Positions 37,567 through 46,272 of a stretch of 64,000 bases of DNA are shown in pieces; the stretch's first letter is position 1; every line of letters begins with the position of its first letter. Location: the NCBI GenBank assembly GCA_015689685.1, contig WVSL01000018.1, positions 22,129 through 86,128 on the forward strand. The letters are read 5' to 3'. A model generated the notes under the pieces. That model had not been told where the DNA came from. It ran no database searches and was given only the letters and a program-made list of their open reading frames with translations. Source of the DNA: Rhodobacterales bacterium HKCCE2091. Its GTDB lineage: Bacteria; Pseudomonadota; Alphaproteobacteria; Rhodobacterales; Rhodobacteraceae. Position numbers and translations under genes: made by a program.

Positions 37567-38606
37567 GGGCCTGCGCCTTTGCCATACCGGGCGACCCGCG
37601 TCAGAAAACGGGCGGCTACATCTACGAGGCGCGGCTTCTGGACGAGCTGCGTGCCGCAGGGCGCGATGTCCGGCAGATCGAGCTTCCCGACGCCGCCGCG
37701 GCGGCCGAGCCCGGCGAGACGGTCCGGGCCGAGGTGGCGGAGATCCTCGAAGCGCTGCCCGCGGACCTGCCGCTCATCCTCGATGGCCTCGCCTTCGCCG
37801 CGATGCGGACCACGGATCTCGCGCGCCTGCGGTGCCCGGTCGTCGCGATGCTGCACCATCCGATGGGGATGGAGGAGGGCCTCGACCCCGACATCGCGGA
37901 CCGGTTGATCGCGCAGGAGACCGCGAACCTCTCCCATGCCGCCCACGTCGTGGTGACGAGCCCCCACACCCGCGAGACCTATATCGGCCTCGGCGCCGAT
38001 CCGGCACGGATCACCGTGGCCCTGCCGGGTCTCGACCTGTCCGAGCCGGCGCCGTGCCGGACCGGCCGGCCGCTCATTCTCTCGGTGGGCCTCCTCGCCC
38101 CGCGCAAGGGCCACGACATCCTGATCCGGGCGCTCGGTGAAATCGCCGCCCTCGACTGGCACGCCCGTATCATCGGCAAGACATACGATGCGGCTCTCGC
38201 AAAGGACCTCGCGGGTCTCATTGAGCGCCTCGGCCTGTCGGGCCGCGTTGTCCTCGATGGCGAGCTTTCGGACGAGGACCTCGCCCGGGCCTACCAGGAC
38301 GCCACGATCTTCGCGCTCGCGACCCGGTACGAAGGCTACGGAATGGCGCTGGTGGAGGCGATGGCGCACGGGTTGCCGATCGTGACCTGCCCGACCGGGG
38401 CAGTGGTCGACACGGTCAGGGACGGGGCCATCCTGGTGCCGGCGGACGATCCCGAAGGCTTCGCCGGTGCCCTGCGGGATCTTCTGCTGTCGCCCGGCAA
38501 GCGCGCCGATCTCGCCAGGCACTCGCTGGACCGGGTACGCGAACTGCCGCGCTGGACGGACACGGCGTCCGTCATGGGGGCGGTGCTGGACGCGATCGCA
38601 GGGTGA
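37563..38606 (+). CDS. GT4-family glycosyltransferase
   Basis: This 347-aa protein is a GT-B-fold glycosyltransferase. The acceptor half starts [23 protein letters not shown]; the donor half has LILSVGLLAPRKGHDILIRA and the EX7E motif in RYEGYGMALVEAMAHGLPIV. It transfers a sugar from an activated donor in the cytosol. It is the last gene of the operon and overlaps the permease stop, so a link between the transported compound and a glycoconjugate is likely, although unusual. Confidence 0.9.
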   Translation: MRACAFAIPGDPRQKTGGYIYEARLLDELRAAGRDVRQIELPDAAAAAEPGETVRAEVAEILEALPADLPLILDGLAFAAMRTTDLARLRCPVVAMLHHPMGMEEGLDPDIADRLIAQETANLSHAAHVVVTSPHTRETYIGLGADPARITVALPGLDLSEPAPCRTGRPLILSVGLLAPRKGHDILIRALGEIAALDWHARIIGKTYDAALAKDLAGLIERLGLSGRVVLDGELSDEDLARAYQDATIFALATRYEGYGMALVEAMAHGLPIVTCPTGAVVDTVRDGAILVPADDPEGFAGALRDLLLSPGKRADLARHSLDRVRELPRWTDTASVMGAVLDAIAG

Positions 38607-39205
38607 CGTAGGCGGGCGGTTCGCGCCGACCGCGGGGCCGAGGGAACGGGTGAGGCGCGAGAGGGCGGGATCTCCCCTTTCGCCGTCATCCGGCCGAGGC
38701 CGCTGGTCGTGCTGACCAAGCCGCGGTCTGGTCCGGTAATCCGGGTCCACATCTGATCCCGAGCCCCGCGAATCTCCCGGATGACCGAGCGGTGCCGGTG
38801 CGAGGTCCCTGTGTCGAAGTCCATTCCGAAGGAGATCGGGTCCGTGACATCAGCGCGGGGTGCTCGTCGGGCGTCTGCCGGGATTTGAGCGGGAAACCGA
38901 AATCTGGCGATGGCCGTTCGAAAATGGGGCAACGCCACATCGACTACCGAACGTCGGGCGGAGGTCAGTGGGACAACAGTGTCGTATGGAATTTCCCATC
39001 CCTGAGGAGGGGTGCCTTGCCCTAAAGTTTTGTAGCTATATCAGCAATTTAAACGACATCGGAGGTCGACCCGGGAAGTCGTTTTGAGTCGCAAGAGACT
39101 ATTTTATTCGGAAGTGTGAAGATTTCCAATTCCTGAAAAATTTTGAACATGCAGCTTAATGAGTTTGGCCCGTGTCAACGTAAACAAGTTACTATGGAGA
39201 CTACC
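38607..39205. other. Intergenic region ahead of the Roadblock-GTPase cassette
   Basis: This stretch of about 600 bp has no gene I can support. A short frame from 38792 has no recognisable content. The last 190 bp are clearly AT-rich compared with the flanking DNA (for example TTTTGTAGCTATATC near 39030, ATTTTATTC near 39100). This is the likely promoter and leader of the cassette, but I could not fix a -35/-10 pair: TATATC at 39037-39042 has only a poor -35 partner. Confidence 0.45.
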
Positions 39206-39574
39206 GTGGCCAACACTTCCAACACCGATCTTTCCCCGCTCACCGACATCAACGGCTTCATCGCCGCCTGCCTCGTGGATGGCGAATCCGGCCTGATGCT
39301 CTCGCAGGAAACCTCGGGCGTGAAATTCGACATCGAAGCGGCCGGCGCCGCCAACACCGAGGTCGTCCGCGCCAAGAACGAAGCGATGAAGGCCCTTGGT
39401 CTCGACGATGCGATCGAGGACATCCTGATCTCGCTCGGCACGCAGCTGCACCTGATCCGTCCGCTCGAATCCAACCCGCTGGTCTTCGTCTACGTCGCGC
39501 TCGACCGTTCGAAGGCGAACCTCGGCATGGCGCGCATGACCGTGAAGAAGGTCGAAGGCACGCTGAAGGTCTGA
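39206..39574 (+). CDS. Small Roadblock/LC7-domain protein
   Basis: This protein of about 122 aa is almost entirely one Roadblock/LC7 domain: a first strand GFIAACLVDGESGLML, a middle helix with NEAMKALGLDD, and the closing LVFVYVALDRSKANLGMARM, which matches the family's final strand and helix. The GTG at 39206 has GGAG 6 nt upstream; an ATG at 39194 has no such site but would add only four residues. Roadblock proteins such as MglB act as partners or GAPs of small GTPases, and four GTPase genes follow. A hairpin lies just downstream. Confidence 0.85.
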   Translation: MANTSNTDLSPLTDINGFIAACLVDGESGLMLSQETSGVKFDIEAAGAANTEVVRAKNEAMKALGLDDAIEDILISLGTQLHLIRPLESNPLVFVYVALDRSKANLGMARMTVKKVEGTLKV

Positions 39575-39596
39575 TCGGACCTCCTGACGAAACCCG

Positions 39597-39619
39597 CGCC
39601 CCGGCCCGATGCCGGGGCG
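39597..39619 (+). terminator. Hairpin between the Roadblock gene and the first GTPase
   Basis: A perfect 9-bp stem (CGCCCCGGC and its complement) with a 5-nt loop CCGAT lies 22 nt after the Roadblock stop and 63 nt before the first GTPase. No U-run follows. It may end part of the transcripts or stabilise the upstream mRNA, so the small Roadblock protein would be made in excess over the large GTPases. The structure is visible; the role is inferred. Confidence 0.55.
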
Positions 39620-39682
39620 TGGGTGGGATCGGACCGATCCCCGCGAAAGACGTGTGTTTACCGCTTACGAGTGAGGACGTGA

Positions 39683-41647
39683 ATGATGTCGAAAGGCGTG
39701 AACCTTCTGGATCAGTACCGGGACGGGTTCCGGGAACTGAACGAGTTCTGGGACGATGTCGACAACATCGAAAAATCGATCATCGACGTTTCGGAACACG
39801 CCCTTTCATTCGCGGAAGAACCACTTGAACAGGCGCTCGAGAAGATCAGGGCGTTCGAGCCCTCCGTCAGCATCATCGGCCAGGTCAAGGCCGGCAAGAG
39901 CACGCTGCTGAACGCGATCATCGGCCAGACGGACCTGCTTCCGTCGGATGTGAACCCGTGGACCTCGGTCATCACGGCGCTGCACCTCAACAACCGTCAC
40001 CGGCCCTACGACACCCGCGCGGTGTTCCGGTTCTTCGACCAGAGCGAATGGGACCGGCTGGTCGCGACGGGCGGCCGACTGGGCGAGATGGCCGACCGTG
40101 CCGGCTTCGAACACGAGGCCGCCGAGGTCCGCGCGCAGATCGCCGAGATGCGCCAGACCACCGAAGAGCGGCTGGGCGACGAATTCCACGCGCTCCTGGG
40201 CAACTCGCATGCCTACCCGACGCTCGATAAGGACACGATCGACCGATACATCTGCTACGGCGATCCCGACGATCTCGAAGACGGCTCGACCGACGGGGTC
40301 TACGCCGACATCACCAAGACCGCAGATCTCTTCATCGACCTGCCGCACCTGCCGAAGGGCCTGTGCCTGCGCGACACCCCGGGCGTCAACGACACCTTCA
40401 TGATGCGCGAGCAGATCACCCTGAACGCGATTTCCGACAGCCGCGTCTGCGTCGTGGTCCTATCCGCGCACCAGGCGTTGTCGACGATGGACCTCGCACT
40501 GCTGCGGATAATCTGCAGCGTCGATGCCCGCGAAGTCCTGATCTTCGTCAACCGGATCGACGAACTGGACGATCCGGTCGCCGAGCAGAAGAACATCACC
40601 AAGTCGATCCGGAACACGCTGCGCCGGCTCGGCGTGGGCGAGGGCATCGATATCCTCTACGGGTCCGGCTACTGGGCCAACTTCGCGATTTCCGACACGG
40701 ACCAGATGCTTCCGGCCAGCCGCGCGGCGCTCGCGAAGCTGCATGGCGGCGACACGGACGATCTCGGTGTGCTGCGCGAACGTGCCATGCAGTCCTCGGG
40801 CATCTACGCGCTGCTCAAGGCGATCTCGTACCGCGTGGTCGATGGTCCGGGCGAGGCGTTCCTCACCGACATCCGCAACGAGGTCCAGGCCATCGTCGAG
40901 ATGAGCGAGACCATCGAGGACATCAGCGAAACCAGTCGCAAGGGACTCGCGAGCGTCCGGATCACCTCGGCGGAACTGGCGGTCAAGCTCGCGGACGTGA
41001 GGGACGATGCGCTGAAGTCGTTCGACGATCGGGTCGGCGAATTGCGCGATGGCTTCCGCGAGAGGCTCGAACGGGCCCGCGATGTCTTCGTGCAGTCCGC
41101 GCTTACCGCGCTGGAGTCCCATATCGAGCTGTCGAACGAGATGGGGTCCTGGTCGCACGATCCGGTCACCTTGCGGATGATGATGAAGACCGCGTTCACC
41201 TCCGCCTGCGCCAAGCTGCGCCGCGAGGGCGAGACGGCGTTCGACGACGTGCTCGACGGCATCCAGCAGATCCTGGAGGACGACATGGGCGTCTTCCGCG
41301 AAGGCAGCTCCATCGAGTTCCCCGAACAGGCGCAGCACAAGGCACCGACGGTGCTCGCGCGGACGATGACGCTGGATCTGCAGGGGTCGTGGTGGCGGAA
41401 ATACTGGCGGTTCGGCCGCAAGACTTCCGCCGCCGCCCGGTACCAGGCCGTGATAGAGGCGGAGGCTCAGCCGCTGATCGAGGACCTGATCCGGGACTAC
41501 TTCGAGCCGGCCGTGGACCGCACGCGGCTGATCGTCGAGGTCTTCGCCCGCGACCAAGGCGCGTTCTGCAACGCGATCATCGAGCACTTCGAGCGCTTCG
41601 GCAACGAGCGCGAGGCACAATACGTCGAACAGAGGATGTCGGCATGA
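39683..41647 (+). CDS. Dynamin-like large GTPase (first of two)
   Basis: This 654-aa protein has a dynamin-superfamily GTPase domain at residues about 55-330. G1 is GQVKAGKS (66-73), the G2 threonine lies in VNPWTSV (T94), G3 is DTPGVND (from 231) and the G4 position reads VNRIDE (N290-D293) instead of TKxD. A long helical region of about 330-620 follows, as in bacterial dynamin-like proteins, with a short WWRKYWRFGRK stretch near 571 that could touch a membrane. Its start has GTGAGGAC upstream. It overlaps the next GTPase gene by 4 nt. It is paralogous to the protein at 42838-44952. Confidence 0.85.
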   Translation: MMSKGVNLLDQYRDGFRELNEFWDDVDNIEKSIIDVSEHALSFAEEPLEQALEKIRAFEPSVSIIGQVKAGKSTLLNAIIGQTDLLPSDVNPWTSVITALHLNNRHRPYDTRAVFRFFDQSEWDRLVATGGRLGEMADRAGFEHEAAEVRAQIAEMRQTTEERLGDEFHALLGNSHAYPTLDKDTIDRYICYGDPDDLEDGSTDGVYADITKTADLFIDLPHLPKGLCLRDTPGVNDTFMMREQITLNAISDSRVCVVVLSAHQALSTMDLALLRIICSVDAREVLIFVNRIDELDDPVAEQKNITKSIRNTLRRLGVGEGIDILYGSGYWANFAISDTDQMLPASRAALAKLHGGDTDDLGVLRERAMQSSGIYALLKAISYRVVDGPGEAFLTDIRNEVQAIVEMSETIEDISETSRKGLASVRITSAELAVKLADVRDDALKSFDDRVGELRDGFRERLERARDVFVQSALTALESHIELSNEMGSWSHDPVTLRMMMKTAFTSACAKLRREGETAFDDVLDGIQQILEDDMGVFREGSSIEFPEQAQHKAPTVLARTMTLDLQGSWWRKYWRFGRKTSAAARYQAVIEAEAQPLIEDLIRDYFEPAVDRTRLIVEVFARDQGAFCNAIIEHFERFGNEREAQYVEQRMSA

Positions 41648-42819
41648 GACGGTCAAGGCGAGACCGGCGCAACGCCGCGCCCAATGCCCCGGCACCCGTG
41701 GCGGCGGAGACATCGGTTCCGGGCCTCGGCTCGAAGGACCGCAAGCCCCGCCTCCTGGTCGCAGGGGAATTCAGCGCGGGCAAGACCCGGCTCATCACCG
41801 GGCTTCTAAAGGACGACGTCCTTCCGTCGAACGTGACCGCGACGGCGCTGCCGCCGGTCTGGCTGGTCAGCGGCGCGCCCGGGATCGCGGCGGTGGACAT
41901 GTCCGGGATCATGTCGCCGGTGGAGAGCCTGGACGCGGTGACCGTCGAGAACACGCAGTACTGCGTCATCTCTCACCCCGCCGAGATCCTGAAACACGTC
42001 GAGATCATCGACACGCCCGGCAGCTCGGACCCGAACATCCCGATCGAAAGCTGGGAAAAGATGCTCGGTTACGCCGACACCGCGATCTGGTGCACCAACG
42101 CCACCCAGGCATGGCGCCAGAGCGAGAAGTCGGTCTGGAAGGAACTGCCCGAACACCTCGTCGGGGACGCGACGCTGGTTGTGACCCATGCCGACCGGAT
42201 GGCCAGTGCCGAGACGGCAGACCGTGTCATGCGCCGTGTCCGGCGCGAGGCGCGGGACTTCTTCCGCCATTTCAGGATGGCTTCGCTCGTCAGCGAGGAC
42301 GATGTCGCGGGCATCGCGGACCACATCCTGTCCGTCATCCTCGGGCAGACCGAGCTGGTCGGAGAGAACAACAGCAAGGTGGCGAGCTTCGCCCGCGAGC
42401 AGGAGAAGGCCCTTGCCGCGACCGCGGAACCGGCAGGGGTCTCGATCACGCCGCGCCGGGCACTTGCCGACGGGGCGACCGGGATCGGGGATCACTTCAT
42501 CGACCAGGATGGCGTAGCCCGGCTGGAGGAAGACGACGCAGCGGAGATCGTCCCCGGGGACACCGGCGAGCTTTCCGGAGCCGCCGAGGTTTTCGAGCTT
42601 CCGCCGCGCGCGCGCGAGGAGTCGAAGGCCCCGGAAGGGTTCCGGAAGTTCTGGGACCTTCTCAGCCGGAACGTCGACTTCGACGACTCCGCGGCGGTGA
42701 TCGATTGCATCGAGGACTTCGTGGGCAGGCTCGAACAGGCGACCGACGACGAGCTTCTCGAGATTGCCTCCGCCGGCAGGAACGGCGGTGCTGCGGAACT
42801 GACGGCCAACGGTAACTAG
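41644..42819 (+). CDS. Small-GTPase-like protein with a helical C-terminus (first of two)
   Basis: This 391-aa protein has a TRAFAC-type GTPase domain at about 35-230: G1 GEFSAGKT (41-48), G3 DTPGSSD (from 123) and G4 THAD (181-184). A characteristic segment AIWCTNATQAWRQSEKS lies between G3 and G4 and recurs in the fourth GTPase as ILIWVTIGSQAWRLTEKS. The N-terminus is Arg-rich and the C-terminal 120 residues are helical and acidic, ending in an amphipathic region. It overlaps the upstream dynamin-like gene (ATGA) and is 18 nt from the next. Confidence 0.8.
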   Translation: MRRSRRDRRNAAPNAPAPVAAETSVPGLGSKDRKPRLLVAGEFSAGKTRLITGLLKDDVLPSNVTATALPPVWLVSGAPGIAAVDMSGIMSPVESLDAVTVENTQYCVISHPAEILKHVEIIDTPGSSDPNIPIESWEKMLGYADTAIWCTNATQAWRQSEKSVWKELPEHLVGDATLVVTHADRMASAETADRVMRRVRREARDFFRHFRMASLVSEDDVAGIADHILSVILGQTELVGENNSKVASFAREQEKALAATAEPAGVSITPRRALADGATGIGDHFIDQDGVARLEEDDAAEIVPGDTGELSGAAEVFELPPRAREESKAPEGFRKFWDLLSRNVDFDDSAAVIDCIEDFVGRLEQATDDELLEIASAGRNGGAAELTANGN

Positions 42820-42837
42820 TGCTTTCTGGAGTAAGAA

Positions 42838-44952
42838 ATGAAAATCGCACCGTATCTCAAGGGTGAGCTCGACCATCTCCATGATGTTCTTGGCCGGATC
42901 GACACGACCGTGGACCGAAAGAACCGGGCGCGCTTCAAGGAACTGCACGAACGTCTGAACAACTGGGCCGCCAAGGTCGCCGTGATCGGCCAGGTCAAGG
43001 CGGGCAAGTCGACCTTCCTCAACGCGTTCCTCCGCCAGGACGATTTCCTGCCGTCCGACGTGAACCCGTGGACCTCGGTGGTCACCAACATCCGGATCAA
43101 CGTGCCGGGCGACCCGATCTCCGGCGCGAAGTTCGACTTCTTCGACGAGGCCGACTGGCAGGAGATCATCGACGGCGGTTCGCGCATCCGCAAGCTGACC
43201 GAACAGCTTCTTCCCGGCTTCGACACGGACGTGCTCCGCCGCCAGTCCGAGGAGATGAAGAACCGCGCGCAGCGCAGGCTCGGGAAGCATTACGGGACGC
43301 TCCTGGGCACCAGCCACGACCTTCTGAAGCGGTACGTCTGCGCCGGTCCCGGCTCCGATGACGGTCTCGCCCGCGAGTCGCTCGGCCGCTATGCCGCGCT
43401 GACCAAGGTCGCCAACGCCTACATGCGGATGCCCGAGTTCCAGGTGCCGACCATCGTCACCGATACCCCGGGCGTGAACGACCCGTTCCTGGTTCGGGAC
43501 GAATTCACCTGCCGCAGCCTCGACAAGTCCGATGTCTTCATCGTCGCGCTTTCGGCCCACCAGCCGCTGACCGAGGTCGACATCGCGCTGATCCGGATCC
43601 TCGCCAAGCAGGACAACAAGGACGTGCTCATCTACGTCAACCGGATCGACGAGCTCGACGATTACAGCGTGGAACTCCCCCGCGTCATGGCCGATGTCGA
43701 ACGCCGCCTGAAGCAGGCGATCCCGGACATCGATTTCACGATGGTCGCGGGCAGCGCCTACATGGCGAACGTCGCCTTGCGGACCGACGAGGAGGCGGCC
43801 GAGGTCAGGGAGGCTCTCGACACGCCCGAACTGGCCGATTACCTGCGCAAGGAATACAACCGGGTACCCGAGGACCAGATCGACCGGCTGCTGCTCGCCT
43901 CCGGGCTCGACAACGTGCGCAAGGCGCTCTCCGATGTCATCGACAACGGTGTCGGACGCGGCCAGCTTGCCCAGTTGATGGGCGACATCCGCGCCGAGAT
44001 CAACGCCACGCAGTTCGTCACCCGGCAGGAACGCCAATCGGTTCACGGCCAGGTGGAGAGCGTTCAGGCCGCCGTGGCCGAGGGCGCCGCGCAGGAACTC
44101 GCCGAGGAGATCAAGGGCATCACCAGGGTTCACGAGCAGCTCGAAAGCTTCGTCGAAACGGCGGACCAGCAGATCGAGACCGTGATCGCCAAGTTCTGGT
44201 CGAAGCTGGAGGCGAAGCTGGTCAGCCAGGTCCAGGCATTCGTCGAGAGCCAGGAGGAACTGGTGGAGGCCCGGTCCTTCCGCGAGAACATCGTCGGCGG
44301 CGGGACGAAGTCGCTGGTCATCGACCTCGTGCCCCTTCAGCAGACGATCGAGACCGAGGTCCGCGAGTTCTTCGGCAAGTCGCGGTCCGGGACCGACGTC
44401 GCCCTGAACAACTGCCTGACCGCCTGCCGCCAGCTGATCCGCGACAGGTTCCGGGACACGACCGAGAACATCGGTCTCGATGACCTTCCCTACGAGGAGT
44501 TCGCCTCCACGGTGCTTCTGGCGAAGAAGACGCTCAACATCGAGGTGAGCTCGGACCGCGGCTGGAAGTTCTGGACGAAACCCTCGCTCAACGTCCCGAA
44601 GACGCTGGCCGCCCTGCGCGCGATCGCCACCGAGGAGATGCGCCCGCCGATCGAGAAGGTCCTTGCCGCATTCAACGAGGCACAGGTCGAACGGGCCACC
44701 GCGGGCATGTCGCGCATCCGCGTCCTCCTCAGGATGATGGAGGTCACGCTCGACGAGCACGCCCATCGCCTGAAGCGGGAAATGGTCGACATGGAGAAGC
44801 TTGCCCGCGACCCGGCGGAGCGAGCGGCGATGGCGCACCGCTTTGCAGAGCAAGCTCGAGGTGCTCGACCGCCGCCTCATCAACCTCTCGGCGCTGGAGG
44901 CGGCAATGAAGAAGCCCGGGCTCCAGGACGCGGCATGACAGTAAGCGGATGA
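42838..44952 (+). CDS. Dynamin-like large GTPase (second of two), C-terminal frame broken
   Basis: This protein is 704 aa as read. G1 GQVKAGKS is at 51-58, TSV of VNPWTSV forms the G2 site, G3 DTPGVND starts at 209 and VNRIDE is at the G4 position (N268-D271). Long helices follow. From about 44822 the codons of this frame lose their GC-rich third positions (QARGARPPPHQPLGAGGG). The +1 frame takes over with high GC3 and a helical sequence (LQSKLEVLDRRLINLSALE, then MKKPGLQDAA), ending with TGA at 44936-44938. So the true C-terminus is probably in that frame, through a mutation, a sequence error or programmed shifting. It is paralogous to 39683-41647. Confidence 0.82.
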   Translation: MKIAPYLKGELDHLHDVLGRIDTTVDRKNRARFKELHERLNNWAAKVAVIGQVKAGKSTFLNAFLRQDDFLPSDVNPWTSVVTNIRINVPGDPISGAKFDFFDEADWQEIIDGGSRIRKLTEQLLPGFDTDVLRRQSEEMKNRAQRRLGKHYGTLLGTSHDLLKRYVCAGPGSDDGLARESLGRYAALTKVANAYMRMPEFQVPTIVTDTPGVNDPFLVRDEFTCRSLDKSDVFIVALSAHQPLTEVDIALIRILAKQDNKDVLIYVNRIDELDDYSVELPRVMADVERRLKQAIPDIDFTMVAGSAYMANVALRTDEEAAEVREALDTPELADYLRKEYNRVPEDQIDRLLLASGLDNVRKALSDVIDNGVGRGQLAQLMGDIRAEINATQFVTRQERQSVHGQVESVQAAVAEGAAQELAEEIKGITRVHEQLESFVETADQQIETVIAKFWSKLEAKLVSQVQAFVESQEELVEARSFRENIVGGGTKSLVIDLVPLQQTIETEVREFFGKSRSGTDVALNNCLTACRQLIRDRFRDTTENIGLDDLPYEEFASTVLLAKKTLNIEVSSDRGWKFWTKPSLNVPKTLAALRAIATEEMRPPIEKVLAAFNEAQVERATAGMSRIRVLLRMMEVTLDEHAHRLKREMVDMEKLARDPAERAAMAHRFAEQARGARPPPHQPLGAGGGNEEARAPGRGMTVSG

Positions 44953-44959
44953 GACGCAC

Positions 44960-46156
44960 ATGTTGGATGTAACGGACAACACCACCCCGTCAGCGCAGCC
45001 GAACCTGCGGGTCGCGATCTGCGGCGAGTTCCGCTCGGGCAAGTCGGCGCTTCTGAACGCATTGTTCGGCTCGAACCTGCTGCGGGACAACGTCGGAAAG
45101 GACAACCGGCCCACGGTCTTCGCGGAGTGGGGCGAGCGGACCGAGGTGGAGTATTTCGACGTCTCCGGCCAGACCATCGCGACGGCCGACGCGAAGGACC
45201 CCAACCGGGCGTGCGACATCCAGACCGTCCAGGTGATGTTCGACAACCCCGCGTTCTCGAAGTTCGAGTTCTTCGAGATCCCGTTCTCCAATGCCGAGAA
45301 CATCACGTCTCACCAGGCGGATCTCGTGCGCTCGTCGGATATTCTGATCTGGGTCACGATCGGATCCCAGGCGTGGCGCCTGACCGAGAAGTCGATCTTC
45401 GACGCGCTGGCGGATATCCGTCCGGCGAACTGCATCATCGCCGTGTCCCGCGCCGACAAGCTGCGCCGGCAGGCCGACAGGGACAAGGTCCGGGACCGGA
45501 TCGCGCGGGAGACCGGCGCCTATTTCCAGGGCATCGTGTTCATGTCGAATTCCCGCCGCCGGATAGACGGCAAGGGGCCGAAGGCGGATGTCATGGTGGA
45601 CACTGCCGCCGACGTGATCCTGGCGGAACTGACCGGGGCGGCAGGTCGCCAGGTCGTCGCGAACCGCGCCGCGGCAGACACCGCGGGGCAGGACCAGGAC
45701 AGAAGTTCCGCTCCGTCCCCCGAGACGTCCGAAACACCCCGGACGGCTGTCGCGGCGAACGCGGAAGACCCCGCCGAACCGGCCAGCACCCCGGTCGTCG
45801 GGACGGTCAGTGCGGCGTCCGCCCCGGATTTCGCCGACCTGATGGGGGAGGGTGTTGTACTCGGCATGTTCGAAAGCGACGCGTCGCCGGACTGCACGCC
45901 GCTCCTGGGGGAAACGGAGGCGTGCCAGAAGCTCGGCGAAACCTGCCGGGTCCTGCGCGCACGGTGGCTTGAAACCTACCAGGCGACCGACGCGATCTCA
46001 GACGCCTTCACGGTGGCGATCCGCACCGACACCCACAGCATCCACATGCACGCGGCACCCGATGCCTCGACCTACTTCATGCTCGCAGACCTTTCGAAGC
46101 TGAACTACGGATCGGCCCACAACAGGTTCAACATGATCTGTCAGAAGTCCGCGTGA
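44960..46156 (+). CDS. Small-GTPase-like protein with a Roadblock-like C-terminal domain (second of two)
   Basis: This 398-aa protein has a GTPase-like domain at about 15-225: G1 GEFRSGKS (22-29) and a G4-like SRAD (163-166). The G3 site is degenerate, reading EIPFSN where DxPG is expected. A low-complexity Ala/Pro/Glu linker spans about 231-290. Residues 291-398 resemble a Roadblock/LC7 domain: GVVLGMFESD opens it, and YFMLADLSKLNYGSAHNRF matches the closing FVYVALDRSKANLGMAR of the first gene. This suggests direct pairing or competition with the small Roadblock protein. It starts 21 nt after the frame-shifted stop of the third GTPase. Confidence 0.78.
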   Translation: MLDVTDNTTPSAQPNLRVAICGEFRSGKSALLNALFGSNLLRDNVGKDNRPTVFAEWGERTEVEYFDVSGQTIATADAKDPNRACDIQTVQVMFDNPAFSKFEFFEIPFSNAENITSHQADLVRSSDILIWVTIGSQAWRLTEKSIFDALADIRPANCIIAVSRADKLRRQADRDKVRDRIARETGAYFQGIVFMSNSRRRIDGKGPKADVMVDTAADVILAELTGAAGRQVVANRAAADTAGQDQDRSSAPSPETSETPRTAVAANAEDPAEPASTPVVGTVSAASAPDFADLMGEGVVLGMFESDASPDCTPLLGETEACQKLGETCRVLRARWLETYQATDAISDAFTVAIRTDTHSIHMHAAPDASTYFMLADLSKLNYGSAHNRFNMICQKSA

Positions 46157-46170
46157 TCCCTCGCCACGCG

Positions 46171-46192
46171 ACCGGTTCGTATCGAAGCCGGT
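46171..46192 (+). terminator. Possible terminator hairpin after the GTPase cassette
   Basis: ACCGGTTCG and CGAAGCCGGT can pair as a 9-bp stem with one bulged G around a 3-nt loop, 15 nt after the last GTPase stop. There is no U-run. It is a weak terminator candidate. Confidence 0.3.
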
Positions 46193-46272
46193 ACCAGACT
46201 GTTCGAGCCGCTCAACTTGATGAGCCGTGCCTGCCGCAATAGCCTACCCCGGGTAACCGAGGCAGGTGGGTG

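Noticed and set aside
38792..39025. Possible small gene before the Roadblock gene
   Set aside because: No ribosome-binding site, irregular codon use and no recognisable content.
41806..45306. 1166-codon open frame on the minus strand across the GTPase cassette
   Set aside because: Mirror of high-GC codon use in the plus-strand genes, which have clear GTPase motifs. Its translation has no recognisable domain.
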